DNA of 64,000 bases from an uncultured Acidobacteriota bacterium (GCA_902826605.1 CADEFM010000018.1:1-64000), one strand, 5' to 3'; shown: positions 19,902 to 29,103, counted from the first letter of the stretch. Translations and numbers: made by a program. The notes: generated by a model not told the origin, from the letters alone.

Positions 19902-20936
19902 TTATTTCTCAGTCTTGGCTGCCGCCGCTTTCTCCGCGGCTCGTTCGCCTCTTAGCAAATCCGGCAACGCATAATTGCCCTCATGGCATGCGTATTCATA
20001 AATGGGGCCGGGTGCGGCCGCCATGGTCAATTCGCCCTTCCAGGGCCTGCTATACGCGGTGGGATCGTCGATGTCGAATTGGTAAAGGATTGTCTCGGCA
20101 TCGAGCCGCCGGAAGCGCTCGACGACGTGCATATTTTCGTCGGCAAAAGGTCCGGTAACGGCCAGGTTCGGGACTTGAAAGAAAAAGCTGCTCTTATCTT
20201 TGAAGTTCGTGGTGTCGACCACGAGGGTTTCGCCTTCCCAATGGCCGATGGAGTCGCCGTACCATGAGCGCATTTTAGAGGGAAGATGCGGACGGCCGTC
20301 CAGCGGAATAATACGCGTATCGTGTATCATCTCGACGTAGATCGCGACGTGGTCCTTGGTCTGTACGATCTGGTAGTTACTGTTGTAGTTGTAGGGAAGC
20401 ATCGGGGGGGCTCCCGTGGAAAACATCAGGCACCGATCTCCCAGTGCGAGGTCCTCGGCTCCATCGGGATGAAGGATTTTTTCGAGCCGCCTTTTCCGGG
20501 CGTCCGCCGCCTGGGGCGTTAGCGCCGGTATTTTCCCGTCTGGCGGATCGACCACGATCGAAGTTCGCAGCGTCTTGACCGGTTTGGTTCCCATCTCCCG
20601 GAAGGCGTCATTATAAGTTCCTACAACGCCCACCTGTGCGGGACGGCTATCGGTCTTGCTTTTTTCATCTATGAGCTTTTCCCAGGCTCGTGCCTCGCGC
20701 TCGGTGAAGAATTCCTTCCCCTTGAGCTCCTCGGGCCGTTCCACGGGTGTTCCGCTGGCGCTGTTCCAGATTCCCTGCAGGTCCGGATGACCATCTGGCG
20801 TCCGCGGGGGAGTCCATGCCTTCTTTGCCGCGGCCTTGGGTGGGGAGGCCTTGGCGGGGAGAGAAGGGGTTTGCGCGGATGCCACTCCGGTGGTTAGGAG
20901 CGTGCATCCGGCCATCAAAATCCAAAAATATCTCAT
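19902..20936 (-). CDS. Secreted protein of unknown function ('PDGHPDLQGIW' family)
   Basis: A 344-aa exported protein with signal sequence ending GVASAQ. It has the segment RTPDGHPDLQGIWNSASGTPVERP, then LGDRCLMFSTGAPPMLPYNYNSNYQIVQTKDHV and GDSIGHWEGETLVVDTTNF, the layout of a large secreted family found in Acidobacteria and some other soil and marine bacteria. I know of no assigned function. The TTNF and CLxxxxG blocks are strongly conserved within that family, which hints at an enzyme. A Lys/Ala-rich tail closes the protein. Confidence 0.75.
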   Translation of the reverse strand: MRYFWILMAGCTLLTTGVASAQTPSLPAKASPPKAAAKKAWTPPRTPDGHPDLQGIWNSASGTPVERPEELKGKEFFTEREARAWEKLIDEKSKTDSRPAQVGVVGTYNDAFREMGTKPVKTLRTSIVVDPPDGKIPALTPQAADARKRRLEKILHPDGAEDLALGDRCLMFSTGAPPMLPYNYNSNYQIVQTKDHVAIYVEMIHDTRIIPLDGRPHLPSKMRSWYGDSIGHWEGETLVVDTTNFKDKSSFFFQVPNLAVTGPFADENMHVVERFRRLDAETILYQFDIDDPTAYSRPWKGELTMAAAPGPIYEYACHEGNYALPDLLRGERAAEKAAAAKTEK

Positions 20937-21107
20937 GCACTCTCGTCCGCTTGGCCCAGCCAGGAGATCTAATTCGACACTCTATCAAAAAATCCCTGGG
21001 GGCTGCGAGTTTGGATCAAACGCGGCCAAGCGGGACGTTTCGCCTTGAGGAACTTTGCGCCGCGCGTGTTTTTGTGGAATAGTCAGGTAGCTTTCTGAAA
21101 GGGGCAT

Positions 21108-23300
21108 ATGCCAGCCAAAACGATTTTCCTGATTCTTTTCGCCGGTTCCGGGCTATTAGCCGACAATCTGGAAAAGACCCAGAAAAAGGAGCTGGAGACT
21201 CAAGTCAAAGCCATGATGGCAGAAGCCCAAAAGCTGGTGAAAGCCGGGAAGCTGTTGGAGGCGCGCATCAAGTACGCGGAGTCTCAGGCGCTGATCGAAG
21301 TGAAAGAGGCCACCGACGCACTCAAGCACCTGGATGAAGACATTCGCGAACGTGTGCAAGACGCGTTGAACAAATCGCGCAAGGTCTATGAGACTCGCAA
21401 GTATCAAGAAGCCGCGACGATCTTGGATGAAGGGATGAAGCTGCAGGCGTTCCAGCCGGTACTCTCCTACAATCTGGCCCTGTGTTACTTCCAACTGGGG
21501 GACCGCACCAAAGCGATGGAATATCTGGTGAAAGCCAAAGCCGGCACGGCGGAGCCCAAGCAGAAACAGAAGCTCCTGGAGCTTCTCACGGTGTTTACCA
21601 CTGGAGAGAAGGGGCTTCCGCTGAACGACAGCGAGAAGGATCGCATCACCAAAGTAAATCAGCTCACGGAAAGTATCGGCTTCGAGACATCGCTCGAAGA
21701 TTCGGGCGGAACCGAGGAGGCCTTTTTCAACTCCCCCGTTCGGCTGCAGACCAAGGGGAAAAGCAAATCGAGTTTGTGCAACGCGCTGAGCGAACTCAAG
21801 GGCGCGGTGGCAAGCGCTCCATCGGCGACTTTCAATTTGGCAAATTGTGCCGAGACCAACGGGCGAACCGCGGACGCTGTCCGGTTACTGGAAGAATACC
21901 TGGAGGCGGCTCCCAAGGCGCTGGATGCCACGGAGTCGCATGCCCGCATCGCCGATCTGAGGGCCCTGCTAACTTTGTCGGGCCAGAACGGGATAGAAAT
22001 TCGAACGCTGTATTCGACGGCCTATGGCGCGCTGGCGGAGCGCCAATACGATCGCGCGGAGGCAGCGTTCACAAGAGCGAGCGACCTGGCGCCGGAATTC
22101 GCATTGACTAAATGGAACATGGCGCTTCTGGATGAAGCGATGGGAAACGTTGATCGAGCGAAGGCCAATTTCACAAGCTACCAACAGTTGACCTCCGACC
22201 AAGCCGACAAAGACGAGGCTGACTTGCACTTGACCACCTTGGATGCGAAACGCGCCAGGTATGACGAGGAGATGGACGAAGCCGAGGACATCGTCGCCGA
22301 CTTGTTTAATCGCGCCCTGAAGTTGAATTTCAACGGATCGGGCAAGCGGAGCGCGGTGCGGACCAAACGAGCGCAGGCAAGAAAGAACGAGCAGAACAAA
22401 GCCAAGAACCGAGTAGGCGGCTTTGCAATTCCCTACGCTTATGCACAACAGCAATTGGGAAGAGCCAGCGGGCATCTTCAAATCGCACTTGCGCTTTGTC
22501 CTCTTGGGGCTGAGGCCAACCAGTTGATGGCATTGATTTTCCTGCAAGCAAACGATGGCCGAGCGGCGACGAAAGGCTTTGATGTTGTCGCTAGCCAGGG
22601 CTTGCCGGTCGCCTTTTACGCGGAAATGCGTGGCCGCAAGCAGGATGAGGCGGTGAAGGTAGAGCTGAATCGGGATGGGATCCAGCTCATCTACCTCTCC
22701 TCCTATGACAAGAACGGAAAACCTGCGCCGCCGAAGAAGCCGGCGGGTGAAGATGGTTTGGGTGATATGGTGATCGATCCTTTCACTCCCCGTCAGAGTG
22801 GCTTCGAGGCGCGCAACGTGCCGGTGAGCGAGATCAAGAAGATCGAGACGGATAAAGGCCTGATCAAGCTGAAGCTTGCTCAAGAGGAACTCTGGCTATC
22901 CCCGATCTACCTGCCGACGTTCACACCCATTGAGGGTCCACCAGCGAGGAGGTTCGCCAATAATTACACGCGGCTCTTTGTGCGGTATCCGGGACTAGAA
23001 GATTCCAAGCTGGGGACCGAGGGCATGAGCGGCGGTGAGAAGTTCGCGATGGGATATAAGATTGCGACGGCGGGTGCGGATATCGCGATGTCGGGTTTCA
23101 GCCCTATGAGCGCATTCTCGGGCCTGGAGGACGTGATCTCCATTACTCGAACTATTCGGGGGGCGATGGCGTCGCTGAGCGTAAGCTTCGCCGCATGGGA
23201 AAAGAGCGTGGACGACCAGCAGCAACTCCTGGCGGGCAAGGCGTTCAAGTCAATTCCGACCCAGCCGGCGAATCTGGCATTCCTTCAGGACACAAAGTAG
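21108..23300 (+). CDS. Large secreted TPR-repeat protein
   Basis: A 730-aa protein with a signal sequence (IFLILFAGSGLLADN). Residues 20-110 are Lys/Glu-rich helices, followed by tetratricopeptide-like repeats near 110-150 (SYNLALCYFQLGDRTKAMEYL), 235-270 (NLANCAETNGRTADAVRLLEEYL) and 295-345 (YGALAERQYDRAEAAFTRASDLA). The C-terminal 200 residues contain a beta-rich part (VKVELNRDGIQLIYLSSYD) and a Gly/Ser hydrophobic segment. It probably acts as a scaffold in the envelope. No enzymatic motif was seen. It is divergent from the unknown secreted gene upstream. Confidence 0.75.
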   Translation: MPAKTIFLILFAGSGLLADNLEKTQKKELETQVKAMMAEAQKLVKAGKLLEARIKYAESQALIEVKEATDALKHLDEDIRERVQDALNKSRKVYETRKYQEAATILDEGMKLQAFQPVLSYNLALCYFQLGDRTKAMEYLVKAKAGTAEPKQKQKLLELLTVFTTGEKGLPLNDSEKDRITKVNQLTESIGFETSLEDSGGTEEAFFNSPVRLQTKGKSKSSLCNALSELKGAVASAPSATFNLANCAETNGRTADAVRLLEEYLEAAPKALDATESHARIADLRALLTLSGQNGIEIRTLYSTAYGALAERQYDRAEAAFTRASDLAPEFALTKWNMALLDEAMGNVDRAKANFTSYQQLTSDQADKDEADLHLTTLDAKRARYDEEMDEAEDIVADLFNRALKLNFNGSGKRSAVRTKRAQARKNEQNKAKNRVGGFAIPYAYAQQQLGRASGHLQIALALCPLGAEANQLMALIFLQANDGRAATKGFDVVASQGLPVAFYAEMRGRKQDEAVKVELNRDGIQLIYLSSYDKNGKPAPPKKPAGEDGLGDMVIDPFTPRQSGFEARNVPVSEIKKIETDKGLIKLKLAQEELWLSPIYLPTFTPIEGPPARRFANNYTRLFVRYPGLEDSKLGTEGMSGGEKFAMGYKIATAGADIAMSGFSPMSAFSGLEDVISITRTIRGAMASLSVSFAAWEKSVDDQQQLLAGKAFKSIPTQPANLAFLQDTK

Positions 23301-23351
23301 GCACAACCGGCTCGCATGGATTGCGCGTCGCTGCCGCAAGGACACGGCGGT

Positions 23352-24206
23352 CTAAGCGGGCCGATGTGCGCGGAGGAAGGAACGTATTTGGCGCACCGCC
23401 AGGGGGATTCGCTCCTTGGGCTCCTTCCACGGGAAGATGCTTACTTCGGCCTTTGGCGCGAGCATTGCGGCCTCCATGGCGACGGCGTACGGGTGCGCGG
23501 GGATATCATCGGGCAGGATCAGCACGGGCGTCTGACAACTGCGCACGAAATCGCGCGTCACGGTGAAGACGAAGTCGGGGTTGGCGCGGTACATCTTGGT
23601 TAGAAATTTGTCCACCGTCTCCATCTTGACGTCGGGGCGGCGCTTGACCAATTCCGGACCCCATCCTGCCATATTGGTTTCGTAAAACAGATCACGCTTC
23701 TCCGGACGCGATCCGCTGGGCTGGGCCAGCACGGCGGCGACAATGCGATCAGGCGCCCGCCGCAAGAGATTCCAGATGAAGGGGCCGCCAATGCAGAAGC
23801 CGAGCACCATGAACTTCTGGATGCCAAGGTGATCCATTAGACCCAGATGGTCATCGGTATATGAATCCCAGGGCCGCTCGATCTCAAGCGGGCCGGAAGA
23901 CTGGCCGGCATTGGCGTTGCGCAGGTCCGACGAGATGCAGCGGTAGTCTCCCTTGAACTCCTCGATCGGGTTAAAGGGGCTGCCGTTCATCAAGCCGGAG
24001 ATCGTCGAATTCAAACCCCCGCCGGCGATGAGCAACAAAGGGAAGCCGGAACCGGCCTCCTCATAGTGGATGCGAACGGCGCCTTTTTCATAGAACGACA
24101 TAGCAGCTCCTCCTTTCCCGGTTTGCTGGGCAAACACGCGCGGCGCGGCGGCCATTGCCGTGGCTGCGGCTCCGGTTGCCATTATTTTGCGTCTGATTGA
24201 ATCCAT
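23352..24206 (-). CDS. Tat-exported alpha/beta hydrolase with cysteine in the nucleophile elbow
   Basis: A 284-aa protein from the ATG at 24206, preceded by a purine-rich AAGGAGAG. The N-terminus SIRRKIMATGAAATAMAAAPRVFAQ is a twin-arginine type signal. The hydrolase core shows GFPLLLIAGGG for the oxyanion strand and VLGFCIGGPFIW for the nucleophile elbow, so the expected GxSxG serine is cysteine. An acidic residue lies in LILPDDIPAH. The usual final histidine is not obvious near the C-terminus (IFPWKEPKERIPLAVRQI). It could be a dienelactone-hydrolase-like enzyme or an inactive relative. Confidence 0.78.
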   Translation of the reverse strand: MDSIRRKIMATGAAATAMAAAPRVFAQQTGKGGAAMSFYEKGAVRIHYEEAGSGFPLLLIAGGGLNSTISGLMNGSPFNPIEEFKGDYRCISSDLRNANAGQSSGPLEIERPWDSYTDDHLGLMDHLGIQKFMVLGFCIGGPFIWNLLRRAPDRIVAAVLAQPSGSRPEKRDLFYETNMAGWGPELVKRRPDVKMETVDKFLTKMYRANPDFVFTVTRDFVRSCQTPVLILPDDIPAHPYAVAMEAAMLAPKAEVSIFPWKEPKERIPLAVRQIRSFLRAHRPA

Positions 24207-24415
24207 AATCGGAGCTCTCCTTCGATCATTGTCATGGCCGGTGCGTGCGGCTGGCAACACCGGAGTGCTACGCGGACGAAAGATTCAGCTACGATCCGTG
24301 GTGCGAAAGAATTGTAGCATAGGTTTTCGCGGACTGTTGACGTTTACTTCAGTGGGTCGCGCGTGATTCGCCAGGTGGGCAATGGATTCCAGAGCCGACG
24401 TGCGGCAGATCGTGC

Positions 24416-24446
24416 TTGACTCTGACCCTAGGTTAGGCTCCAACAT
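24416..24446 (+). promoter_or_regulatory. Putative MerR-type operator/promoter
   Basis: TTGACT (24416-24421) is followed by an imperfect palindrome CTGACC-CTA-GGTTAG, the usual shape of a MerR-family operator placed between -35 and a shifted -10. The -10 match is poor (CAACAT at 19-bp spacing) and it is close to the start codon at 24459, so autoregulation is only a suggestion. Confidence 0.3.
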
Positions 24447-24458
24447 TCGGAGGAGAGC

Positions 24459-25895
24459 ATGGGTATAGGATCGAGTCGCTGGTATCAGGTGCACGAGTTC
24501 GCGGAGCTTGCCGGGGTTACCGTGAAAGCCCTGCATCACTATGACCGATTGGGCCTGCTGGCAGCCAGACGAACCGAAGCCGGATACCGCGTATACAGCG
24601 AACTCGATCTGGAGCGCTTGGAGCAAATCGTGGCGCTCAAGTTTCTGGGCCTTCCATTGAGGCAAATCAAAACCGTGCTGGAACGAACATCTCTCGGATT
24701 GGCGGACGCGCTTCGAGCGCAGCGGCAGGCGATCGAGGAGAAGCTAGATCTTCTCACGCGAGCCGTTCGCGCGATACGGGCTGCAGAGGAGTCCATCGAA
24801 CTTGGCCAACCGGCAAATCCAGCGATTCTCAAGAAGGTCATCGAGGTAATCAACATGCAAGAGGGCATCGAATTGATGAAGAAGTACTACAGTGAGGATG
24901 CATGGGAGAGGCATCGCCATTATTACGAAAACGGTCCCGCTCCGGAGTGGCTGGAGCTGTATCGCGATGCGAACGCACTGCTCGGGGAAGACCCTGGAAG
25001 TCCCGAAGTACAGGCTGTGTGCGATCGCTGGCTGAAGCTCTGGCTGAGAGCCTATAGCGGTGACATGGAAGTTCAGACAGACTCTCCAACGGCATGGATG
25101 GACCGTGAAAATTGGCCACCCACCATGAAACAGCGACTCACCGAACTCAATCTGGAAGAAGTCTCAACATTCCTGCGAAGAGCTGCCACGTCGGTCCGCA
25201 AGAGATACTTCAACGAGGCTGCGTGGACCCGCTTCGTAGAATTGCGCAGGCAGGCTATTGAAGATCCGCAAGGGGCGTCGCGCTTCTGGCAGGCACACGT
25301 GGATCTTTTCCGTGATATCGAAGCCGCCCAGAACGAGGACCCTACCAGCGAGACCGGGCGTGCGCTCGCCCAGCGCTGGATTGCAAAATTGGAGGCCGAA
25401 AGTTCGGGCGATACTGAAATCAAGGCCGGGCTAATGGCGGCCTGGGCCGACCGCCAAAACTGGCCCGCTACGTTGCGTTGGCAGACGGAAGGGATGTCCA
25501 TGATGACAGGAGAACGTTTCGACAAGGCGGCAGGCTTCATCGACAAGGCTCTCGCGGCTATCTCCAATCGACATACGCTCACTTTTACCGATGCCACTTT
25601 TGGCACCGACGTTCTAAGTGCGGACCTTCCAGTCCTGGTTGATATTTGGGCCGACGGATGCGGGGGGTGCCAGCGGTTAGCCCCGCTGATCGACCTGCTG
25701 GCCCGGGAGTACGCCGGAAGAGTCAAGATCGGAAAACTCGACGCGATGTCGAACTACGCCACAAGGACCAAGTACGACATCCGTGCTTTGCCGACGGTGT
25801 TCGTGTTCAAGGGTGGGCAAATAGTAGAACGGCGGCTGGGCCTAGTGGGTGAAGCGGATTTGCGACGGATGATTGAAGCTCATCTGGGAAGTTGA
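24459..25895 (+). CDS. MerR-family regulator fused to two TipAS-like domains and a thioredoxin domain
   Basis: A 478-aa protein with strong ribosome site GGAGGAGAG before ATG. Residues 7-75 are a MerR winged helix (YQVHEFAELAGVTVKALHHYDRLGLL, then GYRVYSELDLERLEQI), followed by a coiled coil to about 115. Two homologous TipAS-like antibiotic-recognition-type segments follow (about 120-230 and 245-345), both with the RWxxKL…SGDxE…AWxDRxNWP pattern. From about 373 to the end is a thioredoxin domain with LVDIWADGCGGCQRLAPLI (C401, C404) and cis-Pro ALPTVFVFKGG. The CGGC redox pair replaces the usual CGPC. A ligand- or redox-responsive activator is inferred. It is divergent from the hydrolase gene. 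Confidence 0.88.
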   Translation: MGIGSSRWYQVHEFAELAGVTVKALHHYDRLGLLAARRTEAGYRVYSELDLERLEQIVALKFLGLPLRQIKTVLERTSLGLADALRAQRQAIEEKLDLLTRAVRAIRAAEESIELGQPANPAILKKVIEVINMQEGIELMKKYYSEDAWERHRHYYENGPAPEWLELYRDANALLGEDPGSPEVQAVCDRWLKLWLRAYSGDMEVQTDSPTAWMDRENWPPTMKQRLTELNLEEVSTFLRRAATSVRKRYFNEAAWTRFVELRRQAIEDPQGASRFWQAHVDLFRDIEAAQNEDPTSETGRALAQRWIAKLEAESSGDTEIKAGLMAAWADRQNWPATLRWQTEGMSMMTGERFDKAAGFIDKALAAISNRHTLTFTDATFGTDVLSADLPVLVDIWADGCGGCQRLAPLIDLLAREYAGRVKIGKLDAMSNYATRTKYDIRALPTVFVFKGGQIVERRLGLVGEADLRRMIEAHLGS

Positions 25896-26051
25896 CGGGG
25901 CACCCACAAGATAGATACTCGCCGATCCGGCACACGTCGTGAAAGCGCGACTGCCCTTTGGAGCCGACTGAATACGGTGGAGGGACTTGTGCGAGCTACC
26001 GGATAAGCGTTTCGATTCCCGGGGTGTATTTCCAAAGTATCAGTGTGAGCT

Positions 26052-26729
26052 CTAACGTGTGACCTCAAAACGGAAGTCTTTGAACTCGTGCCCAATCAAC
26101 ATTTTCAAGATGATTGGCCCGGCAGCCAACACGGTTGCCAGAATCGAAATCCAAAATCCGATATTGATTCCAAGCACGGCGCGTAAACCGATCAGGCTGA
26201 GAAGTATATTTAGCGGTCCGGCGAGAATGGCGGCGGCAAATCCCGCCACGATCTGACGCCACCAGAGAAAGGAGGAGATCTTCACTCTCTGTCGGAGGTT
26301 AAGCTTATTCGTTTGAATCGCGGAGACGCTCAGCAATTGGACTGAGAATGTGCGAAAGGGCGAGGACAAGAAACGGTGTGCGAAAAGAAACAATCCGACC
26401 GCACCTAGGCCGGCCTGTAGCAGAAATTGGGCCGTTGCACTTAGGCCCCCAGTATTGAGCATGTAAGTATTACCGGAAACCTGAAACGAGAACATGGTTG
26501 GCAAGTATGCCGCAATACCGAACAATTGCGCAGGCCAATAAATCCGCCAAAAAGCGACCATCGCCTCCACATAGGACAGGTCAATCGGCGACAGGCTCGA
26601 GCGGTATTCATACCCGCACCCGCACACCTTTGTTCCAAACAGCGGCGCATTGCAGCTGGGACAGTTCACAGAAGCCCATGGTATCTCACAAGGCGAATCT
26701 AGCCGCACGGATCGGATTCGTTGCCGCAC
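26052..26729 (-). CDS. Small zinc-ribbon membrane protein of unknown function
   Basis: A 225-aa frame. Starting at GTG 26729 or, more likely, at GTG 26669, the product begins NCPSCNAPLFGTKVCGCGYEY, a CxxC…CxCG zinc ribbon. Four or five hydrophobic helices follow (about 62-85, 100-125, 160-180, 190-215). The overall layout is an RDD/DUF-like integral membrane protein with a cytoplasmic zinc knuckle. No family was recognised. It stands alone between the MerR fusion and ahcY. Confidence 0.6.
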   Translation of the reverse strand: MRQRIRSVRLDSPCEIPWASVNCPSCNAPLFGTKVCGCGYEYRSSLSPIDLSYVEAMVAFWRIYWPAQLFGIAAYLPTMFSFQVSGNTYMLNTGGLSATAQFLLQAGLGAVGLFLFAHRFLSSPFRTFSVQLLSVSAIQTNKLNLRQRVKISSFLWWRQIVAGFAAAILAGPLNILLSLIGLRAVLGINIGFWISILATVLAAGPIILKMLIGHEFKDFRFEVTR

Positions 26730-26841
26730 ATTGATCCTACTACCTCCATTTGCGCGGCACGGGTCCGATTGGATGTAATAGAAAGAGTACGAATCTTCCG
26801 AAAATCACGATCCCCCGGCTAATAAAGGAACACGCAACGTA

Positions 26842-28266
26842 ATGGGTACTGCAACGCTGAATCAATCCGAATACAAGGTGGCCGATCTTTCGCTCGCGGA
26901 ATGGGGGCGCAAGGAAATTTCCATCGCCGAGCATGAAATGCCGGGCCTGATGTCGGTGCGCCAGAAGTATGCGGCCACCAAGCCATTGGAAGGCGTGCGT
27001 GTCACCGGGTCCCTGCACATGACCATCCAGACCGCGGTGCTCATTGAGACGCTGGTGGCTCTGGGCGCGACGGTGCGGTGGGCGAGTTGCAATATTTTCT
27101 CCACGCAGGACCATGCCGCCGCCGCCATCGCGGCTGCGGGCGTCCCCGTGTTCGCCTGGAAGGGCGAATCGCTCGAAGAGTATTGGTGGTGCACCAACCA
27201 GGCCATCGCACACGCCGGCGGCCAGGGTCCCCAACTGGTGGTGGACGACGGCGGCGATGTAACGTTGCTCATCCACAAAGGCTATGAGCTTGAAAACGGA
27301 AGCGACTGGGTGAACACTCCTTCGGGCAGCCACGAAGAGAAGGTGATCAAGGATCTGCTGAAGCAAGTCCAGAAGGACAATCCCTCGCGCTGGCGCGATC
27401 TGGTGAAGGACTGGCGCGGCGTGTCGGAAGAGACCACCACCGGTGTGCACCGCCTGTACAAGATGCAGGAGGAAGGCAAGCTGCTGGTACCCGCGATCAA
27501 CGTGAACGATTCTGTCACCAAGTCGAAATTCGACAACCTGTACGGCTGCCGGGAATCACTGGCGGACGGCATCAAGCGCGCCACCGACGTGATGGTGGCG
27601 GGCAAAGTAGCCGTGATCTGCGGTTACGGCGACGTGGGCAAGGGGTCGGCGCAATCTCTCGCGGGCATGGGCGCCCGGGTCGTGGTGACCGAGATCGATC
27701 CTATTAATGCCCTGCAGGCCGCCATGGAAGGCTTTGAAGTGACCACGGTGGAAGATACTCTTGGCCGCGGCGATATCTACGTGACCACTACGGGTAACGT
27801 GGATATCATCACGCTGGATCACATGAGGAAGATGAAGGATCAGGCGATTGTCTGCAACATCGGCCACTTCGACAACGAAATTCAGATTGACCCGCTCAAC
27901 GCCGACAAGACCGTGAAGCGCACCAACATCAAGCCGCAGGTGGATATGTACACCTTCCCTGACGGCCACAGCATCTACATGCTGGCCGAAGGGCGCCTGG
28001 TGAATCTGGGCTGCGCGACCGGGCACCCGAGCTTCGTGATGTCCAACAGTTTTTCCAATCAGACGCTGGCGCAGTTGGATCTGTGGGCGAACAAGGACAT
28101 CTACAAAGTGGGCGTGTACACGCTGCCGAAAAAGCTGGACGAAGAAGTGGCGCGCTTGCACCTGGAAAAGATCGGCGTGAAGCTGACGCGTCTGTCGCAG
28201 AAGCAGGCCGACTATCTTGGTGTTTCACCGGATGGCCCGTACAAGCCCGAGCACTACCGCTACTAG
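26842..28266 (+). CDS. ahcY: Adenosylhomocysteinase (S-adenosylhomocysteine hydrolase)
   Basis: A 474-aa cytosolic enzyme that splits S-adenosylhomocysteine into adenosine and homocysteine, keeping methylation going. Visible hallmarks are GSLHMTIQTAVLIETL, the catalytic-region ASCNIFSTQDHAAAAI, WKGESLEEYWWC, NVNDSVTKSKFDNLYGCRESL, the NAD-binding GYGDVGKGSAQSL and the C-terminal PDGPYKPEHYRY. Length fits the bacterial form. AAAGGA lies 12 bases before the ATG. I could not recognise an SAH riboswitch in the short leader. The 3' end overlaps modA by 4 nt, tail to tail. Confidence 0.97.
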   Translation: MGTATLNQSEYKVADLSLAEWGRKEISIAEHEMPGLMSVRQKYAATKPLEGVRVTGSLHMTIQTAVLIETLVALGATVRWASCNIFSTQDHAAAAIAAAGVPVFAWKGESLEEYWWCTNQAIAHAGGQGPQLVVDDGGDVTLLIHKGYELENGSDWVNTPSGSHEEKVIKDLLKQVQKDNPSRWRDLVKDWRGVSEETTTGVHRLYKMQEEGKLLVPAINVNDSVTKSKFDNLYGCRESLADGIKRATDVMVAGKVAVICGYGDVGKGSAQSLAGMGARVVVTEIDPINALQAAMEGFEVTTVEDTLGRGDIYVTTTGNVDIITLDHMRKMKDQAIVCNIGHFDNEIQIDPLNADKTVKRTNIKPQVDMYTFPDGHSIYMLAEGRLVNLGCATGHPSFVMSNSFSNQTLAQLDLWANKDIYKVGVYTLPKKLDEEVARLHLEKIGVKLTRLSQKQADYLGVSPDGPYKPEHYRY

Positions 28267-29033
28267 TATGAGAAGCCGTAGCTTTTGAGCGCGGCCCGGC
28301 CTTCCTCGGATAGCACAAAGGCTCGGAAGGCTTGCGCTACGCTTAAATTCTGCGACGATTTCAGGATTACGCCACCCTGATTCATGCGCGGGTACGATTC
28401 TAGCGGCAGCTCCCAGTAGCGGCCCGTGTCCTTGACCGGGGGAGCGAGTGCCAGCGAAAGAGCGATGATGCCGATGTCCGCTGCTTGCGTCTGAACCTGC
28501 TGGAGCGCCTGGGAAACGTTCTCCGCATACACAAACTTATCCTTCACCGCCTCGTATACTCCGAGCGACTTAAGGGCCGCCACGGCGGCCTTTCCGTAGG
28601 GCGCGTGGGCCGGATTCGCAATCGCGATAAAGCGGACGGAAGGATCGCTTAAATTCTTCAGGCCGACTTCACCGGTCTGCTTCTCCGATGCATTCGAGAC
28701 CCACACCACGATCCGGCCCACTGCGTATTGAAACTCCGAACCCGGGATGACCAGGCCTTTCTGGGCCAGATGGCGCGGGTAGTCCAAGTCCGCGGAACAG
28801 TACACGTCGTAGGGAGCGCCGTTTTCAATCTGCTGGTAGAACTGGCCGGAGGAGCCATAGATGACCTTTACGGCGACCTCGGGATGCGCTGCTTGGAACC
28901 GTTTGCCGATCTCATCCATGGCGAAGCGAAGATCAGCGGCAGCCGCAACCAAGAAATCCGGGCGCGCAGCCGGCCGGCGATGGCATCCGGTCAGAGCGAG
29001 CGCAACCAGCGCAAGGGTGATTTTCGAGCGCAC
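28263..29033 (-). CDS. modA: Molybdate-type ABC transporter substrate-binding lipoprotein (ModA)
   Basis: A 256-aa protein starting at GTG. The lipobox LALTGC places the mature protein on the membrane with its cysteine as lipid anchor. The two-lobed ModA pattern is clear: FLVAAAADLRFAMDEIGKRFQ, VKVIYGSSGQFYQQIENGAPYDVYCSADLDYP, RFIAIANPAHAPYGKAAVAAL and AADIGIIALSLA. It should capture molybdate or tungstate for an ABC importer. No modB or modC is adjacent, so the permease must be encoded elsewhere. Confidence 0.88.
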   Translation of the reverse strand: MRSKITLALVALALTGCHRRPAARPDFLVAAAADLRFAMDEIGKRFQAAHPEVAVKVIYGSSGQFYQQIENGAPYDVYCSADLDYPRHLAQKGLVIPGSEFQYAVGRIVVWVSNASEKQTGEVGLKNLSDPSVRFIAIANPAHAPYGKAAVAALKSLGVYEAVKDKFVYAENVSQALQQVQTQAADIGIIALSLALAPPVKDTGRYWELPLESYPRMNQGGVILKSSQNLSVAQAFRAFVLSEEGRAALKSYGFSY

Positions 29034-29103
29034 GTGCCAATGATCTCACGAGCGGGCAGGGCTTACGAAGGCCATGCGACAATAGAAGTTCCCCGCAAAT
29101 TGA

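Noticed and set aside
26740..26841. S-adenosylhomocysteine riboswitch before ahcY
   Set aside because: No consensus core could be recognised in the 100-nt leader; a covariance search would settle it.
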